64,000 bases of DNA, from positions 248,001 to 312,000 of the forward strand of contig NW_022167723.1 of NCBI RefSeq assembly GCF_008728515.1, written 5' to 3'. The notes below the pieces were generated by a model. The model was not told the DNA's origin and did no database searches. It saw only the letters and a list, made by a program, of their open reading frames with translations. Source of the stretch: Papio anubis. Taxonomy: Eukaryota > Chordata > Mammalia > Primates > Cercopithecidae. Shown in pieces: positions 29,545 to 42,104 of this stretch. The stretch's first letter is position 1; the number at the start of each line of letters is the position of its first letter. The position numbers were made by a program, and so were the translations under genes.

Positions 29545-29975
29545 GTTGTTGCCTTAGTTCCCCAGAGCTTTAAAAAAAACAAAAACAAAAACAAAAACCC
29601 ACAAACGTGGTGTCCTACAACAATAGGAATTTGCTCTCTCGTAGCTAGAGGCGCCAGAAGCCCGAAATCCAGGTGTCAGTGGGACCACGCTACCCTCCAA
29701 GGCTCTAGAAGAATACTTCCTTTCTCCTTTCAGCTTCTGGGGGGCTCCGTCTTCACCTGCCATTCTCCTCCATGTGTTTGTGTGGCCTCTCCTCTTCCTA
29801 CAAGGACACCAGTCATCGGATTCCAGGCCCACCCTAATCCACTATGATCTTATCTCCATTCTTAACTAGTTATACCTGCAAAAACTATTTCCAAATAAGG
29901 TCACGCTCTGAGGTTTCAGGCAGACACAATTTTGGCAGGGGGCAGGTGGGACACAGTACTCAACCCACTAGAGTT
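29545..29975 (-). mobile_element. ERVL-MaLR-type LTR, minus strand
   Basis: Reverse of the family seen at 15463: CGTGGTGTCCTACAACAATA GGAATTTGC, CTCCTCTTCCTACAAGGACA CCAGTCAT, CCCACCCTAATCC and CAAATAAGGTCACGCTCTGAG. An AAAAAC simple repeat sits near 29572-29598. Confidence 0.6.
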
Positions 29976-30041
29976 GTTAATGAAAGATTGAGTGAAGCTC
30001 TTATGGCAAGAGTTCTCTTGATATAAAAATACTTTCTGAGG

Positions 30042-31685
<1,644 letters not shown>

Positions 31686-31695
31686 AATTGCCTGA

Positions 31696-31823
31696 GGCTG
31701 GGCGCAGTGGCTCTTGCCTATAATCTCAACACTTTGAGAGGCCGAGGCAGGATGATCATTTGAGCCCAGGAGTTCGAGACCAACCTAGGCAACATAGTGA
31801 GATTCTGTCTCTACCAAAAAAAA
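31696..31823 (+). mobile_element. Free left Alu monomer (FLAM-like)
   Basis: A single left arm with its own A-tail, flanked by AATTGCCTGA at 31686-31695 and 31824-31833. The duplication shows that the monomer itself was inserted. Confidence 0.8.
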
Positions 31824-31833
31824 AATTGCCTGA

Positions 31834-32950
31834 ATGATGAATCACTTGGATAGCTCAAGCTTCCTTCAAGAGTCTTCTTTCTTTTCAGAAAGGACTTTTT
31901 AACTGGAAGACTACAGTTCTGCTTCCAGTTTCATACTTTAAATACTACAGAATATGTTTCTCCTAAACATCAGAAGGTATAAATTCCTTCCTTTACATCT
32001 TCAGCACTAACCTCCTTCTCCTCTATGCATTTGATTTAGAAGCAAAAAGCAAAAAGAACAGAAACTCCAACAGAGAGCCACTCAGTGTAGCAGACACTTC
32101 AAATAGGCAGGCGCTGCCATGGCACCTGATTCAACAGTCAGAGGTGCAGGGTGGCAGCGGGGCTGAGGCCTTATGAGATGGCATCTCTGATCGGGGTGGT
32201 GACCACCAAAACAGGGAGCTCACAGAGGCAGGAAAAAGGGGGTGACAGTGGCCAGTGTACCCCCCGCTTCTGTTACAGTCATGTTTCTTGTCTGCTAATA
32301 GCTCCCTATAAACGTGCAATCAAGGATAGGTGAGTGCCTTGGCATATCAGATTAGGAATGTAAAACATCAACATCGCTGGGCCAGACTGAGATGCCAAAA
32401 CCAGAAAGTGATCACCAAGGAGTCCAAGGAATGGTTCCAGGAGCAGCCCATGCCAAAGTCACTGTGGTCATCTTCAGACGGACCCTCTGGTCTCACCCAT
32501 AATGCAGAGGTGGCAAAACAGACTTGGCCTGGCTAACTTCTGCCTTCTGCTTGGACATGTGTCAGCTGCTGTACAATTTTTCCAAATGCATAAAGATGAC
32601 AGGCAAAAAAGAAAGCAGCTGACCCCACTCCTGAGAATGCCTATGCACTGTGATTTTTAATGGACATTCCGAACAATCTGAGCTCCATGAAGCCTTGCAT
32701 TCAACGCCAAACCTCAACAGGGATGTTTTACAGACATGCAGCATTGTATGGCGGTCTCTTTTTCTATTAGAGCTATTAGAAAATCCTGCATGAAGACACG
32801 CATGCAGACACCACCTTCCACTCCATCAGAGCCAGGCCAGATGGCAAGGATCACACCAGTCACAGGCAGGAACATGTAATCTCTGCACTGCTCATTTGAG
32901 AAAGCAATTATTATTTATCAAATGCTTTCTAATAAGAGACTAACAAGGCA
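31834..32950. other. TLN2 intron, unique
   Basis: No repeat I can name and no credible exon. Confidence 0.4.
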
Positions 32951-32962
32951 ATTCAAACTAGG

Positions 32963-33266
32963 TTTTTTTTTTTTTTTTTTGAGACGGAGTCTCTGCCTGC
33001 CCCAGGCTGGAGGTGCAGTGGCCGGATCTTGCCTACTGCAAGCTCCGGGCCTCCTGGCTTACGCCATTCTCCCAGTTCTCAGCCTCCCAGCTGGGACTAC
33101 AGGGCTTTAACAAGGCCTTCCTCGCTAGTTTTTTGTATTTTTTAGTAGAGACGGGGTTTTGCACTGTTAGCCAGGATGGTCTCGACCCTCCTGGGATCTC
33201 GTGATCTCAGCCTGGCCTCGGCCTCCCAAAGTGCTGGGATTACAGGCTTGAGCCACCGCTACCGCC
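32963..33266 (-). mobile_element. Young AluY (AluYR-like) with scrambled sequence
   Basis: Reverse Alu with lineage bases GGCTTGAGCCACCG and GCTAGTTTTTTG, flanked by a perfect CAAACTAGGTTTT (32954-32966, 33267-33279). Its interior has short insertions, duplications and losses: CTGCCTGCCCCAGG near 32993, GGGCTTTAACAAGGCCTTCC near 33102, and CGACCCTCCTGGGATCTCG near 33182. This does not fit ordinary point-mutation decay of a young copy. Confidence 0.85.
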
Positions 33267-33279
33267 CAAACTAGGTTTT

Positions 33280-33493
33280 AAAAAGCCATCGCGAAAAACA
33301 CTTTTTAAGGAAAGGTTGAATATAATGATGTTAAGAAGCAAACAGACAAATGTCCAGATGAGACAGCAAAGGCTCTCTGACTCCACATGAGGTTCCAGAA
33401 ATTACCCACTGAATACAAAAGCTGGGGAGAAACTACACCACGACTAGGAGCCCAGGCTACACGCCATCTGAGATACTTATTCTCAGAAGAAAT
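33280..33493. other. TLN2 intron between two anomalous Alus
   Basis: Ordinary-looking unique sequence with no obvious corruption. Confidence 0.4.
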
Positions 33494-33650
33494 AGGCTAG
33501 GTGCAGCCGATGCATGCCCAGATCCCAGCACATGGGGAGCTGAGCAGAAGGATCATTGAGGTGGAGGGAGGCTGAGGCTGCAGTGATTCATACCGGTTAC
33601 CATCTTTCTCCTGACTGGGCGACAGGGTGTAAGACCTCTTTCCCAAACAA
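33494..33650 (+). mobile_element. Heavily deleted Alu-related fragment
   Basis: Recognisable islands (GGCTAGGTGCAG, ATCCCAGCACATGGGGAGCT, GAGGCTGAGGCTGCAGTGA, GACTGGGCGACAGGG) are separated by many short deletions. It is either an old degraded Alu or another badly called stretch. Confidence 0.55.
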
Positions 33651-34079
33651 GAAGAAAAGAAGAAGAAATGTATTGAAAATAGTAAACTGTTGAAAAGACG
33701 GAAACTTGTTTGCCAGGACAGTAATACTCAACTTATAAAGCCAAAATAATTACATCCTCAGGCTGTACAGGACAGACAAATAAAACAGACATGACATAAG
33801 AGCATATACAGTGTTCATACGTGCATTCGTATAACCCAACTATCATAGTCACACTGGGAAAGGTCTAAGTAAAAACAGTGCAAGAGGAAATCACAAAGAG
33901 GTTTCACAAGAGAAAATGTGAAAAGGTAAAGTTAAGTCAAAAGGTAAGTAATAAACTGTGAAAATATTTTTGCAGAAAATGACAAAAGGTTACTATGTAC
34001 CACAGAGATACTATCTAGAGCTTAAAAGCTTAGTAAAAAAATAAAACAAGTATCACGATAAAAAATAGTTAAAGGACAG
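33651..34079. other. TLN2 intron, AT-rich unique
   Basis: No gene; may be partly old L1 sequence continuous with the next entry. Confidence 0.35.
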
Positions 34080-34460
34080 TAATAAAAATTTCACAAAAGA
34101 ACAAACGCAAACGGCAAGGAAATAGATGCAAAAAAAAGTTTATCCTCCAAATACAAATCCAAACAAGATATTCTCTATCATCTTAGCAGGAGTCTGAACA
34201 CTCATCATGCTGGCAAGAAATATGGAGAAACCCACACAGTCCCCTCCAGAGAGGCACCACATTTTCGGCAGTCAATATGGCAATATTATTCAAGGGTCGT
34301 AAATATGATGAGACTCCTTTGATTGATAATTTCATTTCTAGGAATTTACTGAGATAAATAAAGATAAACGTTGAGTGTTTATGTTCCAAGATATCCATCA
34401 CTGCTTTGTTCATAAGCAGGATACAAAATGATGTAAACTACACACATACACACGGGCATA
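34080..34460 (+). mobile_element. Old L1M LINE fragment
   Basis: AGTCAATATGGCAATATTAT, TTGATAATTTCATTTCTAGG AATTTACTGAG and CCAAGATATCCATCACTGC follow the sense 3' part of old mammalian L1. Confidence 0.6.
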
Positions 34461-34976
34461 TGCACATAAAAGACTAAAAGAAAATCTACCTAAATGTTAA
34501 GAGTACATTGTATTAAGATCTGGCTTTACAAATGATTTCTAGTTTGCTGTGTTTTGATTTCCTACAAGAGGCATATACAGTAGACAATCTCATAATCAAG
34601 CTCCGCTTAACCAATTTGCCAAATTAAAAGTCATTCTTCAGTGGGTGGGCTGCACCCACCATTACATGGTAGGTCTGCTATAGTAGTGAGTTCTCAAACC
34701 CATTCAGACCAGTTGTATTTATTGTGCAATTGCCTATTTAAATATGCTATGGGCCAAAGAAGTATGAGCACAAAAAGAAAGAATTGCTGTTCCTATGAAA
34801 ACTCAATACAATGCTTTGTGTGCATTGCTAAAAAAGAAAATTACTGCCAAATTAGGTGAGGGCCAGACATCTGCCAATAGATTGAGAGAATTTTTTTAAG
34901 TATAAAGAAGCCTGTTCTCAGATGACTTTTCAAATATCTTTTAAATTCACATTTCTCTTTAAAGAACCCCAAAACA

Positions 34977-35224
34977 GGGCAGGCGTGGTGGCTCACGCCT
35001 GTAATCCCAGCACTTTGGGAGGCCCAGGCAGGCAGATCACCTGAAATCAGGAGTTCGAGACCAGCCTGGCCAACATGATGAAACCCCGTCTCTACTAAAA
35101 ATATAAAAATTAGCCAGGCATGATGGTGAGCGCCTGTATTCCCAGCAACTCGGGAGGCTGAGGCTAGAGAATCGCTTGAACCTGGGAGGCAGGGGTTGCG
35201 GTGAGCTCAGATCCTGCCACTGTA
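34977..35224 (+). mobile_element. AluS, 3' truncated
   Basis: Full left arm and most of the right arm, stopping at GATCCTGCCACTGTAC with no CCAGCCTGG end and no A-tail. Confidence 0.85.
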
Positions 35225-35560
35225 CAAACTAAAAACTGTACACCCTACAGCACAGGAGTCAGTTGGGACAGAAAGATGGTGGAGAAGTCATAAGAAACAC
35301 ATTCAGAGACATATGTTGAAGACATACATATTTTTTAGGTCAAAACGTAAATGCATATGTTTTAGTTTAAAACTTTTTACAATTCTCAGTTTTAACTTTT
35401 CTCAATAAAAATTACAATTATTTTAGCACTAATTATAAATCTAGTCACGTGAAAAAACGTGGCTTCCTTCACAGTCCTTTTACAACAAAGAAATGAATGT
35501 TCTTTTGAGCAGAGAGATGGCAGGATAGGGAGAAGGAAAGGGAGGAAAGAGTGAGAAAAT

Positions 35561-35564
<4 letters not shown>

Positions 35565-35598
<34 letters not shown>
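35565..35598 (+). repeat. (TG)17 microsatellite
   Basis: Seventeen uninterrupted TG units. The + strand ORF across it (Cys-Val repeats) is an artefact. Confidence 0.97.
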
Positions 35599-35600
<2 letters not shown>

Positions 35601-35747
35601 TATTTATTTTTTAAAGAGTAGAGGGCCACTTAGATACACAAGCAGCAAAACTGAAAGTTTACAAAAACTTTTTTTTTTTTGTAAATGCTGTAATGATGCT
35701 GTAATGACTAATTATGAAGTCAGTGCAGTGACTACAAAATTCCTTAC

Positions 35748-35835
35748 CTGTCACAGAGGATTTGATCAAAAGACAGAAAAGTTTTTAATTCAAATTCTCT
35801 TGGATATATCGTTCCCCCAAAATCCTAATAAATCG
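35748..35835 (-). other. Possible minus-strand exon (very weak candidate)
   Basis: The minus strand has a T-rich tract ending ACTTGTAG (AG at 35837-35836), 88 nt, and an ACAG/GTAAGG donor (35747-35742). The sequence is AT-rich and unique. In a window this large such pairs are expected by chance, so I give it little weight. Confidence 0.15.
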
Positions 35836-35974
35836 CTACAAGTTCCAAAAGAAAACAAAATAGCTAATAATTCAGTAAATGTTTATGAAAATTCGCTGAT
35901 AAATTTTGAGCTATAGCAGCACAGCAAATCCTATTGGTTTTTTGTACAGTAAGCCTGATTTTTTAAAAGCACTC

Positions 35975-36690
35975 ATTTTTTGAGTCATAATTTATATACA
36001 ATAAACTGCACATATTTATAGAACACAAGTAAGTTTCAGTATATGTATATACTTGTAAAACCATCCTGATAATCACATTGACGAACACAGCCATTAGCTC
36101 CAAACGTTTTCCTATGCCTCTTTGTAAATCAGCTTCCCCTCAGCTCTTGCTTTCCACTCTCCTCTGGCAATCATTCATCTGTTTCCTGTCACTATCCATT
36201 AGTTTGCATTTTTCCAGAATTTTATTTAAAAGGAACTATATAGTATACACTCTTTTTTTTTTTGGGGGGGGGGGGGGGTGCTGGCTTTGTTACTCGGCGT
36301 AATTATTTTGAGATTGATCCCCCTTGTGCGTATGCTGATAGATCATTTGTCTTTCATGCTTAGTCTTAGTCCCCTGAAAAGACACAACATGATTTCTCGA
36401 TCCTTACACGTGTGGATGGACATTTGGGTAGTTTGGGGTTATTACAAATAAAGCTCATGGTAAAGAGTGCATGTATCCAATGATCTGCCTTGGACGTTCA
36501 CATGTAAGTCTTTGCAAGGATGTGGCTTGTATATTTCTCTTGGGTAAATGTCAAGCAGAATCGCTAGGACACATGATAGGTGCATGACTAATTTTTGGAA
36601 GAAACTGCCATACTGTTTCCCAAAGAGGTTGTACCATTTTCCATTCCCACCCGCAGTGTACATGAGTTCCATTTACTCCACAAGAGCTGT
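35975..36690 (-). mobile_element. Old L1M 3' region, antisense
   Basis: TGGACATTTGGGTAGTTTGG, TTTCTCTTGGGTAAATGTCA, GAAACTGCCATACTGTTTCC and TTCCATTCCCACCCGCAGTG appear in the order of an antisense L1 3' end. Interrupted by the T/G homopolymers at 36253. Confidence 0.7.
36253..36278 (+). repeat. T11-G15 homopolymer junction
   Basis: Eleven T directly followed by fifteen G. It has no obvious counterpart in the L1 it interrupts. Confidence 0.85.
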
Positions 36691-36879
36691 ATGAGTGTTT
36701 GATAGGACACGGGATCCCCTGTCCATGCAACATATACTAAGTACAGGTTTGTCTACTTTCTAGGAACTGGACAGAAGTTGACCATTCTAAATAATTATAA
36801 AGGTGTATTTTTAATTTCTGCCCTCTCCCTGTAACACAGACTATAATAAAAGTATCAAAATAGATCAAAAAGAACGAAA

Positions 36880-37105
36880 TACATTTACTGAGTATTTACC
36901 ATATACCTGAATCTATGTATTCCATCCATCTTGTAAATACCATACAACAAGCCCATAAGGGTAGATACTAAAATTGAGCCATCAAATCCATTTTACAGGC
37001 AAGAAAACTGAGGACAAATAAATTACCCATGGTCACTGAGCTACTAGGACCAGGATTTGAACCCAGAAGTCTGAACACTGCCCTAGCTCTTAACTACTCC
37101 TGTAT
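36880..37105 (-). mobile_element. MIR SINE, near full length, minus strand
   Basis: TTTACTGAGTATTTACCATA, CCATTTTACAGGCAAGAAAA CTGAGGA, ATGGTCACTGAGCTACTAGG and GGATTTGAACCCAGAAGTCT follow reverse MIR throughout. Confidence 0.8.
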
Positions 37106-37111
37106 CCCCCT

Positions 37112-37250
37112 CTTTGGGAGGTCAAGGCAGGTGGATCACCTGAGGTCAGGAGTTCAAGACCAGCCTGGCCAACATGGTGAAACCCCATCTCTACTAAAAA
37201 TACAAAAATTAGCCAGGCATGGTGGTGGACACCTGTATTCCCAGCAATGT
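37112..37250 (+). mobile_element. Alu internal fragment, truncated at both ends
   Basis: Starts inside the left arm (CTTTGGGAGGTCAAGGC) and stops in the right arm (CTGTATTCCCAGCAATG). No A-tail or duplication visible. Confidence 0.8.
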
Positions 37251-38090
37251 ATACCAGTTATACATTCCTAAATGCTGTTTGTTTTACAATAAATAATCCT
37301 GTGAACTATCTCTAGCATTCCTTTCCAGTTCTACCACAAAGATAATGGATTACAAACCTTTAAGAAAGAGACCATTTAATAAGCCCTGGAATATCTTTTT
37401 GCACTAAAGCATCAGAGCAAATGTTCAATTCATACAACATTTCTACATCATATAAAATCACCAGAGCAATGACAGAATAGATGTTGATTAACTCAACCCA
37501 GCATATCTCACCTATTAAGTGCAGAAGTCAGTCCTCAGAAGTGAGGGGCATTATTTCAAAGAACATGGCTTATTTTTAACAGATTGCTTTTCTGGTGACA
37601 ACAAGAAAAAAATCTCACAAGCAAGCAGGCTCATTATCCACTGTATCTCAGACTGCTACGGTTTCACAAAACACAATCCAGTTACTAAAAGGCCTTACCA
37701 TAAAGACCCCCAGGGCTACAAGATAACCAGGTCAGCAATCTGTTGTGTTTTTAAAACTTGTGGGAGTTTGTTGCCATAGTTCTGAAAGGGTAAAAACAGA
37801 GGGCAATTGTGCAGACACCTCTTTGTCTACAGAAAGCCTAAGAGTACAATAGGGACCAAGGATAGCATCTGCATGAAGGAGAAAGCAAGGAAAACAACAC
37901 TTTCTAGAGGCAGCAGACTGTGACATTGACCATGGTATACAGAATATTGATTCGTAACCAAAAAAGAAGAAAGGCTGGAAAAAATAATCAGCATCTCCCC
38001 AGCACTCCGACAAAAGGGAAGGAAATTGCTCTATTAGCAAGATGAGGTACAGGTAGAAGAATCATAGAGTGAAGGAAGATTGTTCAATGA
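37251..38090. other. TLN2 intron, unique
   Basis: No gene or named repeat. Confidence 0.4.
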
Positions 38091-38094
38091 CAAA

Positions 38095-38240
38095 TCAACA
38101 CATATTTAACACTGGCTGCAAAGCACTGCACTAGGCTGAGGTGGGCAGGTAGATGCCAGGGGCGGCGGGTTTAGATACAAACAAGAAGTAGGAAACAAGG
38201 TCTCCACCCCAATTTGAAGTTTATCATCAAGCTGGGGAAA
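38095..38240 (+). repeat. Possible ancient retroposon relic, family unresolved
   Basis: Weak likeness to a dispersed mammalian repeat with a 'CACTGCACTAGGCTG ... AAGGTCTCCACCCC' pattern. A related-looking stretch occurs at 38740-38825. Confidence 0.3.
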
Positions 38241-38314
38241 GGGATTGTACTTTACATAAAATCATGACAAATAGTCTCATATAATAATTATACACCACTG
38301 ACATCTTTGCAAAC

Positions 38315-38530
38315 ACTATGTACAGCCACTTGCTAAGTACTTCCAAAATGGTGTTTCATTTAATCCTCACAAAAATCATGAGATAGCCATTATTCTTATC
38401 TTCATCTTACAGATTATTAAACTGACTGGGGAAAGGTTCCAGGACAGGCTCCTGACCATGTGGCTAGTAAGTGGTAAGGCTGGCAACCCAATGTGGCTCT
38501 GGTAACTCCAAAGCTGATGGTCTTAGCTAC
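38315..38530 (-). mobile_element. MIR SINE, minus strand
   Basis: TTTCATTTAATCCTCACAAA, TTCATCTTACAGATTATTAA ACTGA and CATGTGGCTAGTAAGTGG follow reverse MIR. Confidence 0.75.
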
Positions 38531-38539
38531 TAGGTTACA

Positions 38540-39403
38540 AAATCTCTACGAAGGCTTCAGAAACTTGTGGGAGAATGATCCCTCTGGGTAGTGAGGGCCT
38601 GGAAGGTTTCCTGCAGGAAGGAAGGATAGGAGATTCTAGGGAAACTGAAAAGAAAGAGGTACTACAGGAAAAAGAAAGGACTTCAGAAAGAGACTGGGCA
38701 ACCAGTTGGTGGGATGTGGCCAAGTCCCCAAATGTTCACCAGTTACTTCATATGCCAAGCCCTGGGGACACAGTACTGAATAAATCAGACACAGTCCCTT
38801 GCCCTCTGGGGACTACTGTCTATCAAGGGAAGCAGGCTACCTCAACAGGAGTGGATCTCCCAGCCAGGGACATACTCCTGACACTCTTATGACACCCAGC
38901 ATCCATACCTGAGCCTAGAGAAAACAGCAGGTGTCTGTTTCCCAGGTAGCATGGTACTGCCATAAACCAGTAGCATAAAGCCAGTTTTTTTCAATCATTA
39001 CGCTCACCAGCTTAAACATTTTATTCTTAGTTTTGATGATACTTGCATTATTTTAAATTATGAGGATACAAAGAGGCTTTATAAATATGTTAATATCACT
39101 CTATCTTAAGTTAGCACACTAGAACATAAATGTCATCATAAGACATAATCACATCCCTCTCGCTTCTTGCCCCCAACTCTTCCCTTACTGAGAAACTCAG
39201 GCTTAGAGCCATCAGGTGGGAAAGGATCAGGCAGGTGCCAGCAAGGGATGCAGGAGGGGGTGCCACAGTGGCCCAGAAAAGGGAAAAATTAGAAGGAAGC
39301 CCATCGTGTTAAGTTGGAACGTGAAGAATTGGTATGAATCAGGGGTTTCAAGATAGACACACCCGTGTGTGTGCCTTGCAGCAGTGTGCACATACAGAGA
39401 TAC
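38540..39403. other. TLN2 intron, unique
   Basis: A weak repeat-like stretch at 38740-38825; otherwise nothing that I can name. Confidence 0.4.
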
Positions 39404-40030
39404 ACAGGTGATCCTCATTATTTGTAGATCCCATATTTGCAAATCCACTTGTTAAAATTTACTTGTGACCCCAAAATCAATACTCCTGGCACATTTGCAG
39501 TCCCTCATGGACAAGTGCAGAAGAGCAAAACATTTGAGCTGCCAGCCTTGCATGTTCCCAGCTCGAGGTCACCCAGCAACACTCTGCTTTCTTGTTTCAG
39601 TCTCCTAAACGTCTCCGTTTCACAGTTTATTTAGTGCCAAGCTTTTTGCATCTTCTGCCTTTTGTTGATTGTGCTGTTTAAAACGGCCCCTAAACATAGT
39701 GCTGAGGTGCTGTCTAGCGTTCCTAAGCAGAGGGAGGCTGTGATGTGTCTTACAGAGAAAATGCATGTGTTAAGTTTTGTTCAGGCTGTTGTCCATGAAT
39801 TCAATGTTAATGAATCAACAATATATATTAAGTAAGGTATCTTTAAATAGAAACACACATAAAACAAGATTATGTATTGACTGGCTGAGAAAAATTTTGT
39901 GACCAGAGTCCTACAGGAATTCAAGCCTGTATTTCTCCTACAAACTATTTGCTAATCCAGTATTTGAAGAGCGTTTACAGAATATAACTACTGTAATAAA
40001 ACAATTACTGTAAATAACAAGAATCAATGG
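39404..40030 (+). mobile_element. Tigger2-like DNA transposon (non-autonomous)
   Basis: Starts CAGGTGATCCTCATTATTTG and contains AACCCCAAAATCAATACTCC-like sequence. A decayed transposase start follows (39680-39840: GTGCTGAGGTGCTGTCTAGC, then AATGTTAATGAATCAACAAT), and it ends GAATATAACTACTG and AACAAGAATCAATGG. Tc1/mariner superfamily; the reading frame is short and broken. Confidence 0.75.
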
Positions 40031-40139
40031 AACTCCTTAACTCTGTCCATTGAGGTAGTCAAGGATGAGTGGCATCCAATAGCAAAAAGCATACTTAGTA
40101 CTCAGATCTTGACTTCTGATTATCTTTTTTGTAATAAAA

Positions 40140-41080
40140 GCAAGCAGGGCTCTGTGGAAAAATGGCTAGTTCTAGGGTTGGAGCACAGTAAGTACAAGAT
40201 GAGCCTGGTAGGTCTTATTGTGCCAGAAAGCAAAGACTTGTTCAAAGAATGTTGGAGATGGATTGAAAGCACATAGTTTGAAAGGGCGCCTACTGGCTAA
40301 ATCCAGAACAATTTGCACGTCAGAATAATGATAGTAACATTATAGCTTGATGAATAAAATATGAAACATAAGTCCACACTGGTATAAATAAATGAATTAA
40401 ATACAATGAAATTTTCATGAGGGATGGGATAGCTACATAGTTTCAAAGTACCCCTACACAAAGAGAATAACTTTTCCCGAGGCAAAAGCTAGCCAATACC
40501 ACCTCAGTCAAACCTCCAAGTGACGAGGTAGGCACCATTGGTAACAGGACACATCTAGATTGGGCACCACATGATGGGGTGCAAAAAGAACATGGCATCC
40601 CTTCTGTGATATTCCCGCCAACAAAGCATCAGCTGAATTCAAGAATATAGAAAGACACAAACCTCAAATGAGGGATACTCTACAAAATAACTGGCCTTTC
40701 ACCTTCAAGAGGGTCAAGGTTATGAAGGTCAAGGAAAGGCTTGTGAACTGTTCCAGCCTGAAGGAGACTAACAGCGCAAGTTAAGGCAATACATGACTCT
40801 GAACTTGACCCTTCACTATAAAGGACATGGCTGGGACACTGGGTAAAACCTGAATGGCACCTGAGAATCAGATGATAGCAATTTTGATGATTGCACTGTG
40901 GCTGTGTTCAAGAATATCCTTTTGTAGGAACTACCTGCTAACATAAAAGCAATGGTGGGTGATTGTGCATTAGGTCACCAACTTACAATCAAATGGTTCA
41001 GAAACCTTTTTTGTGCTGTATTTTCAGCTTCTCTGTAAGTTTGTGATTATTTCAAAAACTTTTGAAATATTATTTTAAGG
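40140..41080 (+). mobile_element. Old L1M LINE 3' end, sense
   Basis: GGATACTCTACAAAATAACT, AGGGTCAAGGTTATGAAGGT CAAGGAAAGG, TGATTGCACTGTGGCTGTGT and TTCTCTGTAAGTTTGTGATT ATTTC match, in order, an L1M-type 3' region. Subfamily not assigned. Confidence 0.6.
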
Positions 41081-41129
41081 CTGTGTAACGTAGAACAGTC
41101 AGTGTGACAAGGGAGGAGGCCCAGGGGGA

Positions 41130-42090
41130 ACATTCATCTTTGTTTCTTCATCTATCCCTAATGTAACTCCCCACCACCACCATCGCAAGCCCACAAACCC
41201 TCCAGGCTAGTGCCTGGCCTCTACACTCCCTTGCACAGCCACAATGCCTACCAGAATTCTCTACCCAAACAGACCTCCTATTACCCATCTTATCCCTCCT
41301 CTGACTTCTGTCCGGTCCTAGCGCCACTCCACCCCTAATCCCACAGGCTCTCCGTTGTTGAGAAATAATCTCCCTCAAGACCCCCTCTCCTCCTGGTCCA
41401 TCCCATGTACCCTCAGGCCTTGCATTCACCAGTTCCGCACAGAAGCCAGATCTCTCCCTTGCACCCCTTATCCAAGTCTACCCCCCACCTCCCCAAGGTC
41501 TTTCACAAGCATAGCAAATTCATCTTATTCAAAAATAAACTCATCACCTCTCCCTTGTCCCCATGTCTTCCCAACCCGCTTCCCTCCTGTGTCGCTGATC
41601 TCAGTAACTTCACAATCCACCACCTCCCAACGCCTGAAATGGAGGGTCATCCTAGACACCAACGTTAACTCCTAAATCACTCTCAAACCTGTGCTTTCCT
41701 CCTACTCTATGACACTGCCGTCCCATCGTCTCCTGTCCAAATTCCTGCAACAGCTTCCCAGCTAGGCTCCTCACATCTCTTCTTATGCTCTTCAATGCAC
41801 TCTCCACATCCCAGCCAGTGTACTCCTGAAAATTCAAGTCTGACTACAGGTCACTAGGCTTAAATCCTATAATGGATGCCCACTATTCTTAGGGAGACGT
41901 CTAACACCACCCCCGCCACTTATTAGATCTTCCAAAATCCATTTATCAACCCTAACTCTGTCTTAAACCCTCTGCACCAACTATATAAAAATATTTTCCT
42001 TTTCCAACAATGCTGCCAAGCTGCCAACATCCAGCAGACTGCCTGGCACTATGTAGATGCTCAATAAATGTTTGTTGAATAAATGAATGT
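41130..42090 (+). mobile_element. L2-type LINE 3' region
   Basis: Pyrimidine-rich stretch with GGAGGGTCATCCTAGACACC, ATTCCTGCAACAGCTTCCC and CTGACTACAGGTCACTAGGC, ending in the L2 terminus CTGCCTGGCACTATGTAG and GCTCAATAAATGTTTGTTGA. The 41130-41640 part is the less certain. Confidence 0.6.
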
Positions 42091-42104
42091 CAATTAGAGT
42101 CAAT

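Noticed and set aside
35551..35916. 121-codon + strand ORF starting in the TG repeat
   Set aside because: It begins with a Cys-Val artefact of (TG)n and continues through AT-rich intron without coding bias.
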